Source of the DNA: Alphaproteobacteria bacterium
GTDB taxonomy: Bacteria > Pseudomonadota > Alphaproteobacteria > Caulobacterales > Hyphomonadaceae
DNA: 64,000 bases
Assembly: GCA_018969425.1 (NCBI GenBank)
Contig: JAGWYJ010000006.1
Location: 62,001-126,000 of the forward strand
Direction: 5' to 3'
Position numbers and translations under genes: made by a program. Below the pieces are notes generated by a model that worked only from the letters and a program-made list of their open reading frames with translations, was not told the origin of the DNA and searched no databases. Shown here one piece after another: positions 1-12,615 of this stretch. The stretch's first letter is position 1; every line of letters begins with the position of its first letter.

Positions 1-1
1 G

Positions 2-46
2 GCGGATGGGCTCAAGCTCTTTCAGGGGCTTATGGCGGCCGCCTGA
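2..46 (+). CDS. C-terminal end of an unidentified gene (partial)
   Basis: The first bases read in one forward frame as ADGLKLFQGLMAAA and then a TGA stop. This looks like the amphipathic end of a protein entering from the left edge. Only 14 codons are visible, so the protein cannot be named and coding itself is uncertain. The hydrolase gene downstream starts within 60 bases on the same strand, which would fit co-transcription. Confidence 0.3.
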   Translation, partial: ADGLKLFQGLMAAA

Positions 47-103
47 TCAGGGGCATTGATCGGGCGTCCGACTTCAGGACAGGGTTTGCGTCGGGGAGAA
101 CAG

Positions 104-1048
104 GTGACCACGTCCGAATCGATCCGCTCGGCGACTCCGTCCGACTTTTCTGGCCATGGCCTCAATGTCGACGCCGTCAGCCTTCTTGGAGAGAAGGCAT
201 CTGGTCGTTTTGTGGAGGTCGAGGGAACGAAGGTTCACGTTGATCAGGAGGGAGATGGGCCTGACCTTTTCCTGATCCATGGCGCCTCCTCGGATATGGC
301 GGTCTTCAGACCCTCTGTGGCCCCCAGACTTGCGCGCCGCTACCGCCTGTCAGCGTATGACCGACCTGGCCTTGGTCGGACAGCCTCACGTCCTGCAAGG
401 GCTCATACTCTTGAGGTGCAGGCCAGGGTCGCTGCTGGCGTCATCGAGGCGCTCGAGCTCAGGCGTCCTCTTGTTCTCGCGCACTCCTGGGGCGGGGCCA
501 TCGCTCTCAGGCTCGCTCTTGATCGCCCTGATCTTACGGCTGGACTGATTCTCGTTGCTCCAGTCGCCTATGAGTGGCCGGGAGGCGTCAGTTGGCACCT
601 TTACTGGTCGGGGCATCCCCTCGTCGGACCCCTATTCAATCATGTCATAGCGCGCCCCTTCCTATCTTCGGCGATTCGGGCCGGAGTGGCGGGGACGTTT
701 CACCCCCTCAGTCCGCCCGACACTTACGTTGAAACCGCCCGAGTCATGCGCGCCGCCAGACCGGGGGCGATGGCGGCTAATGGACGGGACCTTCTGGCGG
801 CGAAGGCCGAGATCCGCGCGCAGCAGGGGCGGTATCCGGAGATCCAGCGCCCTGTCGCGGTTTTGTCGGGCGATCGCGATACGGTCGTGCGCACCTCGAT
901 CCACACGTCTCAACTGTCGAAGTCGCTTCGGCTGGTCAGAGCGGAGGTGCTCGAAGGTGTTGGGCACGTCCCTCATGAAGCCGCGCCAGACCGGCTTGAG
1001 GCCCTTGTCGACTGGGTTCATTCCGAGGCCGCCGGCCTGTCGTCCTGA
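104..1048 (+). CDS. alpha/beta-fold hydrolase
   Basis: A 314-residue alpha/beta hydrolase. Visible landmarks are the oxyanion-hole motif LFLIHGASSD, the nucleophile elbow AHSWGG with its serine, a late GDRDTVV segment carrying the likely catalytic aspartate, and GVGHVPHE with the likely catalytic histidine. About 45 polar residues precede the fold and no signal peptide is evident, so it is probably cytoplasmic. I chose the GTG at 104 because GGGGAG lies about six bases upstream; an ATG at 56 would add 16 residues without a good ribosome site. It converges on trxB with about 150 bp between. Substrate cannot be inferred. Confidence 0.85.
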   Translation: MTTSESIRSATPSDFSGHGLNVDAVSLLGEKASGRFVEVEGTKVHVDQEGDGPDLFLIHGASSDMAVFRPSVAPRLARRYRLSAYDRPGLGRTASRPARAHTLEVQARVAAGVIEALELRRPLVLAHSWGGAIALRLALDRPDLTAGLILVAPVAYEWPGGVSWHLYWSGHPLVGPLFNHVIARPFLSSAIRAGVAGTFHPLSPPDTYVETARVMRAARPGAMAANGRDLLAAKAEIRAQQGRYPEIQRPVAVLSGDRDTVVRTSIHTSQLSKSLRLVRAEVLEGVGHVPHEAAPDRLEALVDWVHSEAAGLSS

Positions 1049-1200
1049 GCCTTTCGGACGCCGCGGCAGTCCGTCCGGCTCTTCTTTCATCACTCCAGAG
1101 CATCAGGCGCGACGGCTCTCAGGAGGTCCCCGCCGTCGCTGCATCCGTTGCCTGCGCACCCGCTCCGGCAAGGCCTCACGGCGCGGGAAGGGTGACGGGA

Positions 1201-2154
1201 TCAGTTATGGCCCGGCAGACCTTCAAGATACTTTTCGGCTTCGAGAGCCGCCATGCATCCAAGGCCTGCGGCCGTCACAGCCTGTCGATAGATGTCGTCC
1301 GCTACGTCCCCGGCGGCGAAGACGCCCGGGATATTGGTTGCTGTGGAGTTGGCCGCCGTTTTGAGGTAGCCGCCAGGCTTCATGTCGAGCTGCCCTTCGA
1401 AGAGTTGCGTCTGCGGAGCGTGGCCGATGGCGATGAATACGCCATGCACCGGCAGCGACGTGATCTCGCCGGTGGCGAGGTTTCGCAGTCGCGCGGAAGA
1501 AACGCTGAGGGGAGAGTCCTCTCCTGTGACTTCAGCCAATTCAGTGTTCCAGATCACTTCCACTTTGGGGTTCTTGAACAACCTGTCCTGAAGGATCTTC
1601 TCTGCCCGGAACCGATCCCGGCGGTGCACAACCACGACCTTCGAGGCGAAGTGCGTCAAGTGAAGGGCTTCCTCCACCGCCGTATTGCCGCCGCCGACGA
1701 CGAGCACGGTCCTATTTCTGTAGAAGGGAGCGTCGCAGGTGGCGCATGCTGAGACGCCGAAGCCCTTGAAACGATCTTCTGACGGCAATCCAAGCCATTT
1801 GGCCTGAGCTCCCGTGCAGACAATCAGGACATCGCACGTATAGACGCTGCCGCTATCGCCCGTGAGACGGAAGGGACGAACGGACAGATCTGCGGACATT
1901 ATATGGTCCTCGACCATTTCGGTTCCCATATGAATGGCCTGCGCTCTCATCTGCTCCATGAGCCAGGGACCCTGAATCACGTCGGCGAAACCCGGATAGT
2001 TCTCGACATCAGTCGTGATGGTCAGCTGTCCGCCCGGCTGAATGCCGGCGATCAAGAGGGGTTTTCGGAGCGCTCGAGCCGCATAGATTGCGGCGGTGTA
2101 GCCTGCCGGTCCTGATCCCAGAATCACTACCTGAGCATGCCGCAGAGCCGTCAT
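1201..2154 (-). CDS. trxB: thioredoxin reductase
   Basis: A 317-residue flavoprotein that uses NADPH to reduce thioredoxin in the cytoplasm. It shows the N-terminal FAD motif GSGPAGYTAAIYAARA, the redox-active CATC disulfide near residue 138, the NADPH-binding GGGNTAVEEA, and the C-terminal FAD segment FAAGDVADDIYRQAVTAAG. Length and domain order are normal for low-molecular-weight TrxB. The ATG at 2154 is preceded by GGAGGA; an upstream in-frame start would add 23 residues not typical of the family. It is the last gene of a leftward series carB, greA, ELM1 gene, trxB, with an 87-bp gap before it. Confidence 0.96.
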   Translation of the reverse strand: MTALRHAQVVILGSGPAGYTAAIYAARALRKPLLIAGIQPGGQLTITTDVENYPGFADVIQGPWLMEQMRAQAIHMGTEMVEDHIMSADLSVRPFRLTGDSGSVYTCDVLIVCTGAQAKWLGLPSEDRFKGFGVSACATCDAPFYRNRTVLVVGGGNTAVEEALHLTHFASKVVVVHRRDRFRAEKILQDRLFKNPKVEVIWNTELAEVTGEDSPLSVSSARLRNLATGEITSLPVHGVFIAIGHAPQTQLFEGQLDMKPGGYLKTAANSTATNIPGVFAAGDVADDIYRQAVTAAGLGCMAALEAEKYLEGLPGHN

Positions 2155-2241
2155 CGACCGTCCTCCATCCGCTGGGCCTTCACCAGCGCTCGTCGGCTCT
2201 ATCCACATCCGCAGGGACGTCAAGACCGCCGCATGCGGCTG

Positions 2242-3318
2242 TCATCGATGATCGCCGGGTCTCTCGACGTTGGCTGCGCGATGTCTGTCAAGGCGGCGTA
2301 GGATTTCCGCCGCCGCCCGCTCGGCTTCGCGAATGGGCGCATAGTCCCAGGTCCCGATTGATCCCGAAAACCAGCGTGCGGCTCCGCGGGCGATGAACCC
2401 TTCATGCAGGCGATCGAACCTGTCTGATCGACCCGTCAGGCGAATCAGATGAACGGGCTTGCCGAAGTAGGCGGGGTCTCCAATCATGTTGGCGCTGTCT
2501 TCGGTGACCAGCGCCGCATCGCACAGCGTAAGAAAGGCCAGATACGGATTGGGGCCGTCGCGCTGCTCAGTCTCCCAGAAAACCGCACCGACATCGACGG
2601 CGAGGGCTCTGAAGCGCTGCCGGGCGACTTCCGGCGTTCGCCGAGATACGGTGATCCAGAGGGTGGCGCCGCTGATTGCGAGTTGGCGCAGAACATTTTC
2701 AATTTCGGATGCCCGCGCCTGCGTCATGGCATGTGTCTTGGAGTCGCCCCCTAAGGAGACCAGAAGCTTCAGGCCAGACTGGTCGCGAAGATGTCTGAAT
2801 CGGAATTGTGCGTCGTTTACGTCTTCAGACGGGAAAAATGTCGGGGCCCCCAGGATCGGAAAGACATTCTCAGCCGCTGATGTGCGATCATGCTCTGGAG
2901 GGATCACAAGGTCGAAGTCAGCGGCGGCGACGCGAGGATCCTGTGTCTGCACGACGAATGTCCGGCCCTCAGACCATCGTCGCATCAGGCGTGAATAGGG
3001 AATAGACCGGCGACCCGACGCTATCCAAAGATCCGGCCAGGGCGGCGCGAGGCGACGTTTCTGATCGTCAGGAAGAGCTCTGACGGGGGAAGGCCAATGG
3101 TTGGGGGGGAGGAACACTCTCCAGCCCTCCGGCTGAAGCCTCACGATATCCCGGCTCCAGACCGTCTCCTGCAGCTGTCTGATCGAACCTTCCTGTCCCG
3201 TCTGACCGAAGGATACGGTGTCCAGCGCCAGGGCTAATGACAGGGCCTGTCTTTCGATTCCTGCACGACCATCTGAGACCACCCAGACGGATCGACCGCC
3301 CTGATGATCGCCGGACAT
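2242..3318 (-). CDS. ELM1-family (mitochondrial fission ELM1-like, DUF1022) protein
   Basis: A 358-residue protein that I assign to the ELM1 family, named after a plant mitochondrial fission factor and common in alphaproteobacteria. Supporting segments are the opening VWVVSDGRAGIERQALSLA, the central LLVSLGGDSKTHAMT, and VTEDSANMIGDPAYFGKPVHL, an arrangement resembling a GT-B glycosyltransferase fold. There is no signal peptide or membrane helix. The start lies 12 bases after the greA stop, so the two are almost certainly one transcript. The bacterial role is not established; nucleotide-sugar chemistry is a guess from the fold. Confidence 0.8.
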   Translation of the reverse strand: MSGDHQGGRSVWVVSDGRAGIERQALSLALALDTVSFGQTGQEGSIRQLQETVWSRDIVRLQPEGWRVFLPPNHWPSPVRALPDDQKRRLAPPWPDLWIASGRRSIPYSRLMRRWSEGRTFVVQTQDPRVAAADFDLVIPPEHDRTSAAENVFPILGAPTFFPSEDVNDAQFRFRHLRDQSGLKLLVSLGGDSKTHAMTQARASEIENVLRQLAISGATLWITVSRRTPEVARQRFRALAVDVGAVFWETEQRDGPNPYLAFLTLCDAALVTEDSANMIGDPAYFGKPVHLIRLTGRSDRFDRLHEGFIARGAARWFSGSIGTWDYAPIREAERAAAEILRRLDRHRAANVERPGDHR

Positions 3319-3330
3319 CCAGGGTGCGTC

Positions 3331-3804
3331 CTAAACCCACTCGATGGATACAATTTCGAAGGTTTTCGCGCCTCCGGGAGCCGAGACCTCGGCGGTTTCT
3401 CCTTCTTCCTTTCCGATCATCGCGCGAGCAATCGGAGAGGTGATTGAGATTTTCCCCGCGGAGACATCCGCTTCATCCTCGCCAACGATCTTGTAGATGA
3501 AGGTTTCTTCAGTGTCCTCGTCGGTCACTGTCACTTTCGCGCCGAATTTCACGGTCGCGCCCCGTAATTTCGACGTGTCGATGACGTCGGCGCGGGCAAG
3601 CTTATCCTCAAGTTCAGCCACCCGCCCTTCAATGAAGCTCTGACGCTCCTTGGCGGCATGATATTCCGCGTTCTCTGAGAGATCGCCATGCGCCCGCGCT
3701 TCGGCGATCGCGGCGATCACCGCCGGCCGTTCCTCCGATTTGAGGATCTTAAGTTCGGCTTCGAGCGCCCGGAAGCCTTCGGCCGTCATGGGAATACGCT
3801 GCAT
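3331..3804 (-). CDS. greA: transcription elongation factor GreA
   Basis: A 157-residue GreA, which rescues backtracked RNA polymerase by stimulating cleavage of the transcript 3' end. The N-terminal coiled coil begins [19 protein letters not shown] and carries the acidic tip [15 protein letters not shown]. The C-terminal domain ends with the familiar [18 protein letters not shown]. Length is standard, and the ATG at 3804 gives the canonical start; the longer open frame upstream is not family-like. It lies 73 bp downstream of carB and 12 bp upstream of the ELM1-family gene, all leftward. Confidence 0.97.
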   Translation of the reverse strand: MQRIPMTAEGFRALEAELKILKSEERPAVIAAIAEARAHGDLSENAEYHAAKERQSFIEGRVAELEDKLARADVIDTSKLRGATVKFGAKVTVTDEDTEETFIYKIVGEDEADVSAGKISITSPIARAMIGKEEGETAEVSAPGGAKTFEIVSIEWV

Positions 3805-3877
3805 ATGGTCGTGTCCGTACCCGAATTGAAACGGAATCGCTCGCCTCTCAAACGTCTGGCTCGACTCTCGAGAGCGC

Positions 3878-7141
<3,264 letters not shown>

Positions 7142-7346
7142 GTCACCGGCGCGCGTGGGGAGGCGGAGGTCGTGTCGGGGTGGGTGTAGCGATGCGGGAG
7201 GAGTCGGGCAAGTCTCGGCTCTGAGCTCGGACCGTGGTTTCCTCACAAAGCCGACGCTGCAGGTTCCCCTGCGACGCCTCTTGTAATCTTTCGTGGGATG
7301 GATCACCTGAGGAGCAGGGTGAGTCCTTCCGGAACACACCGAAATC

Positions 7347-8006
7347 ATGAGAAAAGGTCGGTCGACCCCTATGATGAGATCCTTCATCGGATCGGCGGTT
7401 GTCGTGTGTCTGGCTGCGGCCTTACCCGGTGGGCTTTGGTCCGCCAGCGGGCAGGTTGTTTCTCCGAGAACGCGAGCGGCTTCGATGGAGCCGACGCCAG
7501 TCGCCCGAAAACCTGTCCCTTCAGATCTGGAAAGGGCCTATCTCGATCCGATCAATCATCTTCGGGACCGTCTTGGCCGTTCGAAGCTGGTCTGGTCGCC
7601 GTCGCTCGCTCAGGAGGCGGCGGGGATTGCAACCAAAGGCGCTCTGGGCGCGTGCAGCCCCTCGACTGTGGCAATGGCCGCCCAAGGGAGGGAGGCTAAC
7701 GTATTCTGGGCCCCTGGTCTCAGGCGCGTGGATGGGCAGGCCCAGGCGCAGGCGATTTCTCCGGGTTACGCCGTTTCGGTTTGGACCGATGGCCGCTCCA
7801 GTTATGACCTCAGGACGAAAACCTGTCGCGGGTCGGGCGAGTGCGACGCTTATCTCAGGATGACGTCCCCGGAGGTCCGTGTTGCCGGATGCGCCCGCAT
7901 TGCGTGCTCGAACCAGGCGCAGATCATCATCTGCCGTTTCGGTTCCTCCGAAGGAGCCTCGACCGCCGATCGCGGGCAGGCCCGCCCTCCGGAGGCGCGG
8001 TCCTGA
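7347..8006 (+). CDS. secreted CAP-domain (SCP/PR-1-like) protein
   Basis: A 219-residue exported protein. After a short basic start comes a hydrophobic signal segment ([18 protein letters not shown]), then a CAP-like fold: [19 protein letters not shown] resembles the first helix, EANVFW a central strand, and [18 protein letters not shown] with IIICRF the last helix and strands. Four cysteines in the C-terminal half may form disulfides. The start could be 7347 or the ATG pair at 7371/7374; ribosome sites are weak for all. It diverges from carB and converges with the glyoxalase-like gene. Role unknown; most bacterial CAP proteins are uncharacterised. Confidence 0.65.
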   Translation: MRKGRSTPMMRSFIGSAVVVCLAAALPGGLWSASGQVVSPRTRAASMEPTPVARKPVPSDLERAYLDPINHLRDRLGRSKLVWSPSLAQEAAGIATKGALGACSPSTVAMAAQGREANVFWAPGLRRVDGQAQAQAISPGYAVSVWTDGRSSYDLRTKTCRGSGECDAYLRMTSPEVRVAGCARIACSNQAQIIICRFGSSEGASTADRGQARPPEARS

Positions 8007-8030
8007 TCGTTCTGCAGCGCCTGGGGCGGC

Positions 8031-8765
8031 CTATTGCCAGCGCTTGGCGAGCTTCTGGTCGATAGTCGAGGCTGGCTCGATCGGAGAGCCTGCGTACCCG
8101 GTCAGCGCATCGGCGACAAACGGATTGGAGCGTCGCTCCGCGCCGAAGGTTCCTGTGGGGCCGTGCCCGGGAACAAATCGAACCGTCTCTCCGAGAGGCC
8201 AGAGCTTCCCGGTGATCGACGAAATGAGCTGTTCGTGATTCCCTTTGGGAAAATCGGTGCGACCGATCGATCCCACGAACAAGACGTCTCCTACAAAAGC
8301 GATCTCCATTTCGCGGTTGAAGATCACTACGTGGCCTGGCGTATGCCCGGGCGTATGCAAAACATCGAAGGCGATGCCTTCCAGCTCCAGGCGATCCCCA
8401 TCCTCAAGGTATCTGTCGGGGGTGACGTCCCGCAAACCGTTTAGGCCGTAGCGAAGGGCGGACGTCTCTATCTGATCCAACCAAAACTGATCGTCGCGAT
8501 GCGGCCCTTCTATCACGGCTCCCGTTAGCTCGCGAAGTTCGGCCGCCGCTCCGGCGTGGTCGAGATGGCCATGGGTGAGCCAGATACGCGTCAGATGGAG
8601 GTCAAAATGCCTGAGAGCCCCGGTGAGGCGGTCTATGTCGCCCCCGGGATCGATCAAGGCCGCTCGCCGCGTCTGGGTGTCCCAAATCAGAGAACAGTTC
8701 TGCTGGAGGGGTGTGACAGGGATGATCCGGATCTCGAGACGCGCAGATGAGGGGGCGGGGGACAT
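8031..8765 (-). CDS. MBL-fold metallohydrolase, glyoxalase II-like
   Basis: A 244-residue metallo-beta-lactamase-fold hydrolase. Metal ligands are seen in THGHLDHAG (HxHxDH), in HTPGHTPGHV, and in FVPGHGPTG, with IDPGG preceding the first. LFVGSIGRTDFPKGN is typical of the persulfide dioxygenase/glyoxalase II branch (YcbL-like), suggesting a thioester or glutathione-adduct hydrolase. AGGAT sits about seven bases upstream of the ATG at 8765; another ATG nine bases earlier (8774) is equally possible. The gene is divergent from the M48 protease. Exact substrate is not determinable. Confidence 0.88.
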   Translation of the reverse strand: MSPAPSSARLEIRIIPVTPLQQNCSLIWDTQTRRAALIDPGGDIDRLTGALRHFDLHLTRIWLTHGHLDHAGAAAELRELTGAVIEGPHRDDQFWLDQIETSALRYGLNGLRDVTPDRYLEDGDRLELEGIAFDVLHTPGHTPGHVVIFNREMEIAFVGDVLFVGSIGRTDFPKGNHEQLISSITGKLWPLGETVRFVPGHGPTGTFGAERRSNPFVADALTGYAGSPIEPASTIDQKLAKRWQ

Positions 8766-8968
8766 GGCCTGCATCCTGTATCCGGGACCCGGCTGATCCT
8801 GCGGGCGGATTGATGCCAGTCTGGCCCCTCGAAGCGCGCGGCGCAACGGCTAACGATAGGATGTCGCAAGTCTTCCGGACCTCTGGCCGGCATTTCTTTT
8901 CTCAGATCGGCGTTCTGTCGTATGATCCGTGTCATACGGCCCTGCGGCCGTCGGTCAGGGAGCGTTCG

Positions 8969-9928
8969 ATGCGGGGATATCGGTATGGCGGCCGGCGCAG
9001 GGGCCTCGGTTTCGGCGGCATAGGCGGCCGTTTGCCTCTGATCCTCCTGATATTCGTCGGCCTCGCGTTTTACTGGTTCAGCAACCAGAAGGAAGGCCTC
9101 GTCAGCGGGCGTCGCCAGATGATCACCATGGATCTTTCCTCTGAGGTTCGCCTCGGTCAGGAGGCTTATATGCAGGTTCTTCAGAACGAACCTGTGTTGT
9201 GTTCGACAGGACAGGGAAACTGCGGCTCCGAGGATGCCGAAACGGTTGAGCGTGTCCGTCAGATCGGCTTGAGGATCGCGACTGCGGCTCGCGAGTGGGA
9301 GGCCGAGGGCGCTCCCATGACCGTTCTTGGGGAGACCTCCGGAGATCTGCCGCCCTGGGGCGCTCTAGCGGATCGTTTCGACTGGCAGTTCAACATCATC
9401 CAGTCCGATACGCCCAACGCATTCGCCCTCCCCGGAGGATATGTCGCATTCTACACGGGTATCCTGCCTACGGCTGCCAACGATGATGGAATCGCCGTTA
9501 TCATGGGCCACGAAATCGGCCACGCCCTCGCTCGTCACGGAGCCGAACGAATGAGCCAGCAACAGCTTGTTCAGTTCGGTCAGATGGCTGTTGGAGCCTC
9601 CGTTGGAGACATGCCTGTAGAGGCCCGTCGTCTCATCATGGGGGCCATAGGCGCGGGCGCCCAGGCCGGCGTTCTGCTGCCTTTCAGTCGAGCTCACGAA
9701 AGCGAAGCTGACATCATCGGTCTCGAGCTTCTCGTACGTGCGTGCTTTGATCCGCGCGAGGCGCCGGAGCTATGGAAGCGCATGGGAGAGCTTGGAGGAG
9801 GGCAGAGACCGCCGGAGATTCTGTCCACTCATCCTGATCCCGGAGCCAGAATGGCCGCTTTCGAGGCTGTGATGCCTCAGGCTATCGCCATTTACGAACA
9901 ACGGTGCGGGCCGCTGCCGATGCGCTAG
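8969..9928 (+). CDS. M48-family zinc metalloprotease, membrane-anchored
   Basis: A 319-residue peptidase. A Gly/Arg-rich basic start is followed by a hydrophobic helix at roughly residues 17-35 that should anchor it in the inner membrane with the protease domain in the periplasm. The zinc motif HEIGHALARHG and the third ligand in AHESEADIIGLELL are intact, and the C-terminal STHPDPGARMAAFE is typical of the BepA/LoiP-like branch, which acts on outer-membrane proteins in enterobacteria. The ATG at 8969 has CAGGGAG upstream. Its stop overlaps the convergent glycosyltransferase stop by four bases. Confidence 0.92.
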   Translation: MRGYRYGGRRRGLGFGGIGGRLPLILLIFVGLAFYWFSNQKEGLVSGRRQMITMDLSSEVRLGQEAYMQVLQNEPVLCSTGQGNCGSEDAETVERVRQIGLRIATAAREWEAEGAPMTVLGETSGDLPPWGALADRFDWQFNIIQSDTPNAFALPGGYVAFYTGILPTAANDDGIAVIMGHEIGHALARHGAERMSQQQLVQFGQMAVGASVGDMPVEARRLIMGAIGAGAQAGVLLPFSRAHESEADIIGLELLVRACFDPREAPELWKRMGELGGGQRPPEILSTHPDPGARMAAFEAVMPQAIAIYEQRCGPLPMR

Positions 9929-10998
9929 TTGATCCGGGCGGACCGCGGACGCATCTCCAAGGCTGACGGACGGAGGCGTGACGCTTCAATCTCTTCGAGC
10001 CGTCGTCGAGTGTCGTCCAGGCGCTCCAGACGCGAGGCCAGGCTTTCGATCAGGTTGAACGCTTCGCGGCGAGCCTGTCGTCCAACCCGTCTTATCTCAT
10101 TCAGGACAATACCCGTGAGCGTAAGCCCGACGGATATGCCGACAAGTACCACTGTTTCTGTCAGAGATGGGCTGACCGAGGCCAGAATGCCGGCGCCCAG
10201 TCCTGGCAAACCGAACACCAGCAGAGGGCGTTCGTTCCGCATCAGGCGGGCGGATGTCGTCAGGGCCCGCCACGCGTCCGCTGCGATCGACGCCTGAGAC
10301 GGCGCCGGCATAGGGTCGAGGGAATAAGTGGTGTGGACTTCGCTGACGGTCATGGCGAGGTCAAGCGCATGAAGGACCAGGTCCGCTTGGGCGTTAAGTC
10401 CCCTTGTCGGCGTTGTGAAACTCTTCACGAAGCGCTTCGACAACACGCGATATCCTGTCAGCATGTCGTTGAAAGGATTTTTGAAAAGTTGAGAAATGAG
10501 GGATGTCGTACAGGCATCCTCAAGCTTCAACGTCGGTTCAAACGCCTTTTTGTCGGGAGTGATCCGACCTCCGGAGACCATGTCCGCCTGTCGCTCCACC
10601 AGGCGTGAGATCATCCGCGGCGCTGCGGTAGGGTCATAGGCCCCTGATGCGTCGGCCAGGACATAAACATCCGCATCGACGTCCGCAAACATGTGCCGGA
10701 TTCGGTCCCCGGCATCGGCTGACCCCTCTCGTCGCACAATGGCGCCGGCTTCTTTAGCCATCAGGGCTGTCCCGTCGGTCGAGTCGGCGTCGTACACATA
10801 AATTCGGGCCGAAGGCAGAGCGACGCGATAGCCTCTCACCACCTCGGAAATCGTCGTCGCGTTTTCTTCGGCCGGAATAAGGACGGCGATGTCGAGACGT
10901 TCGATAACCGGATCATTTCGTTGACCGATCGCCACCAGTGCTGCTTCGGCAGCGGCAAGGCGAGAGCGGATGTCTGAGGAATTGTCGACGATGGACAT
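9925..10998 (-). CDS. family 2 glycosyltransferase with C-terminal membrane segments
   Basis: A 357-residue GT-A type transferase. DIAVLIPAEENATTISEVV is the usual nucleotide-sugar-binding start and YVYDADSTDGT the second strand. Where family members carry an acidic DxD-type metal motif, this protein has LADASGAYD (Asp-Ala-Ser at about residues 116-118). TPTRGLNAQADL and a downstream hydrophobic region (about 262-310) suggest a membrane-associated enzyme using a polyprenyl or lipid acceptor. The C-terminus is an Arg-rich helix. It is encoded opposite to, and overlaps by four bases, the M48 gene, and lies 117 bp downstream of carA on the same strand. Confidence 0.75.
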   Translation of the reverse strand: MSIVDNSSDIRSRLAAAEAALVAIGQRNDPVIERLDIAVLIPAEENATTISEVVRGYRVALPSARIYVYDADSTDGTALMAKEAGAIVRREGSADAGDRIRHMFADVDADVYVLADASGAYDPTAAPRMISRLVERQADMVSGGRITPDKKAFEPTLKLEDACTTSLISQLFKNPFNDMLTGYRVLSKRFVKSFTTPTRGLNAQADLVLHALDLAMTVSEVHTTYSLDPMPAPSQASIAADAWRALTTSARLMRNERPLLVFGLPGLGAGILASVSPSLTETVVLVGISVGLTLTGIVLNEIRRVGRQARREAFNLIESLASRLERLDDTRRRLEEIEASRLRPSALEMRPRSARIN

Positions 10999-11115
10999 GC
11001 CGGGACCTCCAGGTCACGGACTGTCTTTGCAGGTTCAGGTAAAGAAATTATCTGTTTTTCATAAGAAAATTCAGAGTCTTCTGTTTACCTTGGGGCAAGG
11101 TAGACGTCGCCTCGT

Positions 11116-12285
11116 TCAGCCCGCTGCATTCAGACGACCTGCCATCATTCCCGCGAAGCGTTCGAAGAGATAGAAGCTGTCCTGCGGTCCTGGGCTCGCT
11201 TCGGGGTGGTGCTGCACCGAGATGATGGGACGTCCTGAGACTGTCAGTCCGCAATTTGTTCCGTCGAACAGCGATCGATGACTTTCCTCAATTCCCTCCG
11301 GTAAGGACGCCATGTCCACCGTGAACCCGTGGTTCATCGAGACGATCTCGACCTTGCCGGTGGTGAAATCCTTTACGGGGTGGTTCGCTCCGTGATGACC
11401 TTGCGGCATCTTCCTCGTTCGACCGCCCAGGGCGAGGGCCAGCATCTGGTGACCGAGGCAGATCCCGAGGATCGGCGTCCCGCTGTCGATGAGCTTCCGG
11501 ATCTCGGGGCCGGCATAAGCTGCGGTCGCCGCGGGATCGCCAGGTCCGTTCGACAGGACAACTCCGTCTGGGTTCAGAGCCAGAATCTGTTCCGCGCTGG
11601 TGGCGGCGGGAACCACTGTTGCGCGCGCTCCGACAGCCGCCAGATTTCGGAGTATGTTCTTCTTCACCCCGAAATCCATGACGACAACATGGAAACGGAA
11701 CGATGACGGCTGATCGTATCCTGCCGCGATCGACCAGAGCCCCGACCTGTTCTCAAAGGGGGCGCGCGTCGACACGCCGATTGCAAGATCGACCCCTTCC
11801 AGGCCCTGCCATGCGCGGGCCGCTTCGATCAGCGCCGCATGGTCGATCGCGCCCGAAGGGTCGTGCGCAATGGCTGCTTTCGGCATGCCAAGCTCCCGTA
11901 TGCGGCGCGTCAGGGCGCGGGTGTCGATACCGGAAACGCCGATGATTCCGCGCCGCCTGAGCCACGCTCCGAGATGATCGACAGCACGCCAGTTCGCAGG
12001 AGAGGTGGGGTGGGCCCTGAAGACTGCTCCGCGAACCGCCTGGTCCGCCTCCGGCGAGGAGGTCTCCTGATCGGAGGGATTCGCGCCGACATTCCCGATG
12101 TGGGGAAAGGTGAACATGACGATCTGACCCGAATAGGAGGGGTCTGTGAGTATCTCCTGATACCCCGTCATGGCGGTGTTGAAGCACAACTCTCCTGCGG
12201 TCACGCCAACGGCGCCCGAACCTCTCCCGACAAAGACGCTTCCGTCTTCAAGGGCGATCGCGCCGGTAGCGGAGGACATGGCCAT
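11116..12285 (-). CDS. carA: carbamoyl-phosphate synthase small subunit
   Basis: A 389-residue glutamine amidotransferase subunit that supplies ammonia to CarB. The N-terminal CPSase domain includes [20 protein letters not shown]. The class I amidotransferase domain has [13 protein letters not shown] with the catalytic cysteine and HHPEASPGP with the histidine/glutamate pair. Starts at 12285 and 12279 are both possible (MAMSS); upstream bases lack a strong ribosome site. A TTGACG/CTATCC promoter lies about 60 bases upstream. Unlike most bacteria, carB is not adjacent: about 4 kb with four other genes separates them. Confidence 0.97.
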   Translation of the reverse strand: MAMSSATGAIALEDGSVFVGRGSGAVGVTAGELCFNTAMTGYQEILTDPSYSGQIVMFTFPHIGNVGANPSDQETSSPEADQAVRGAVFRAHPTSPANWRAVDHLGAWLRRRGIIGVSGIDTRALTRRIRELGMPKAAIAHDPSGAIDHAALIEAARAWQGLEGVDLAIGVSTRAPFENRSGLWSIAAGYDQPSSFRFHVVVMDFGVKKNILRNLAAVGARATVVPAATSAEQILALNPDGVVLSNGPGDPAATAAYAGPEIRKLIDSGTPILGICLGHQMLALALGGRTRKMPQGHHGANHPVKDFTTGKVEIVSMNHGFTVDMASLPEGIEESHRSLFDGTNCGLTVSGRPIISVQHHPEASPGPQDSFYLFERFAGMMAGRLNAAG

Positions 12286-12615
12286 GGTGCGTTTCGCCCT
12301 GATCGCGGGGTTAGGCCGTCGAGGCCCGCCCGAAGCGCCCCGTGGATAGGGTGCTGCGGCCGGTCGCGTCAAGGTTGGCCGCTGTTCGATTGAGGCGAGG
12401 CCTGTTGGGAAACTCCCTGCTGTTCCGGCGCGCGATCGAAGATCAACAGATTTACCGGTTCATTGGGGCTGGTGCTTCAGGTCGGTCGGCGTTACCTCTC
12501 TTCTCCGGCCCTCAAACAAAAGAACACTGGCCTGCGCGTTAAGTCCATCAAAACGGGCGAGGCTGCGTCAGGAAGGCAGGGTTCGTGAACGGGCTGCCCT
12601 GGAGGTCGGGCCGTC
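12286..12615. other. 330-bp divergent intergenic region carA/dnaG
   Basis: No gene is evident here. It holds the leftward carA promoter described separately. On the right, GGAGGT at 12601-12606 is the dnaG ribosome site. I could not pick a convincing rightward promoter for dnaG-rpoD. In some related genomes, from memory, a GatB/YqeY-domain gene sits between carA and dnaG; no such gene is present here. Confidence 0.6.
12344..12372 (-). promoter_or_regulatory. predicted sigma-70 promoter of carA
   Basis: On the minus strand TTGACG (12372-12367) and CTATCC (12349-12344) are separated by 17 bases, matching the alphaproteobacterial housekeeping pattern TTGACN-17-CTATNN. It would place the start of transcription roughly 50-60 bases upstream of the carA start. 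Prediction from sequence only. Confidence 0.5.
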
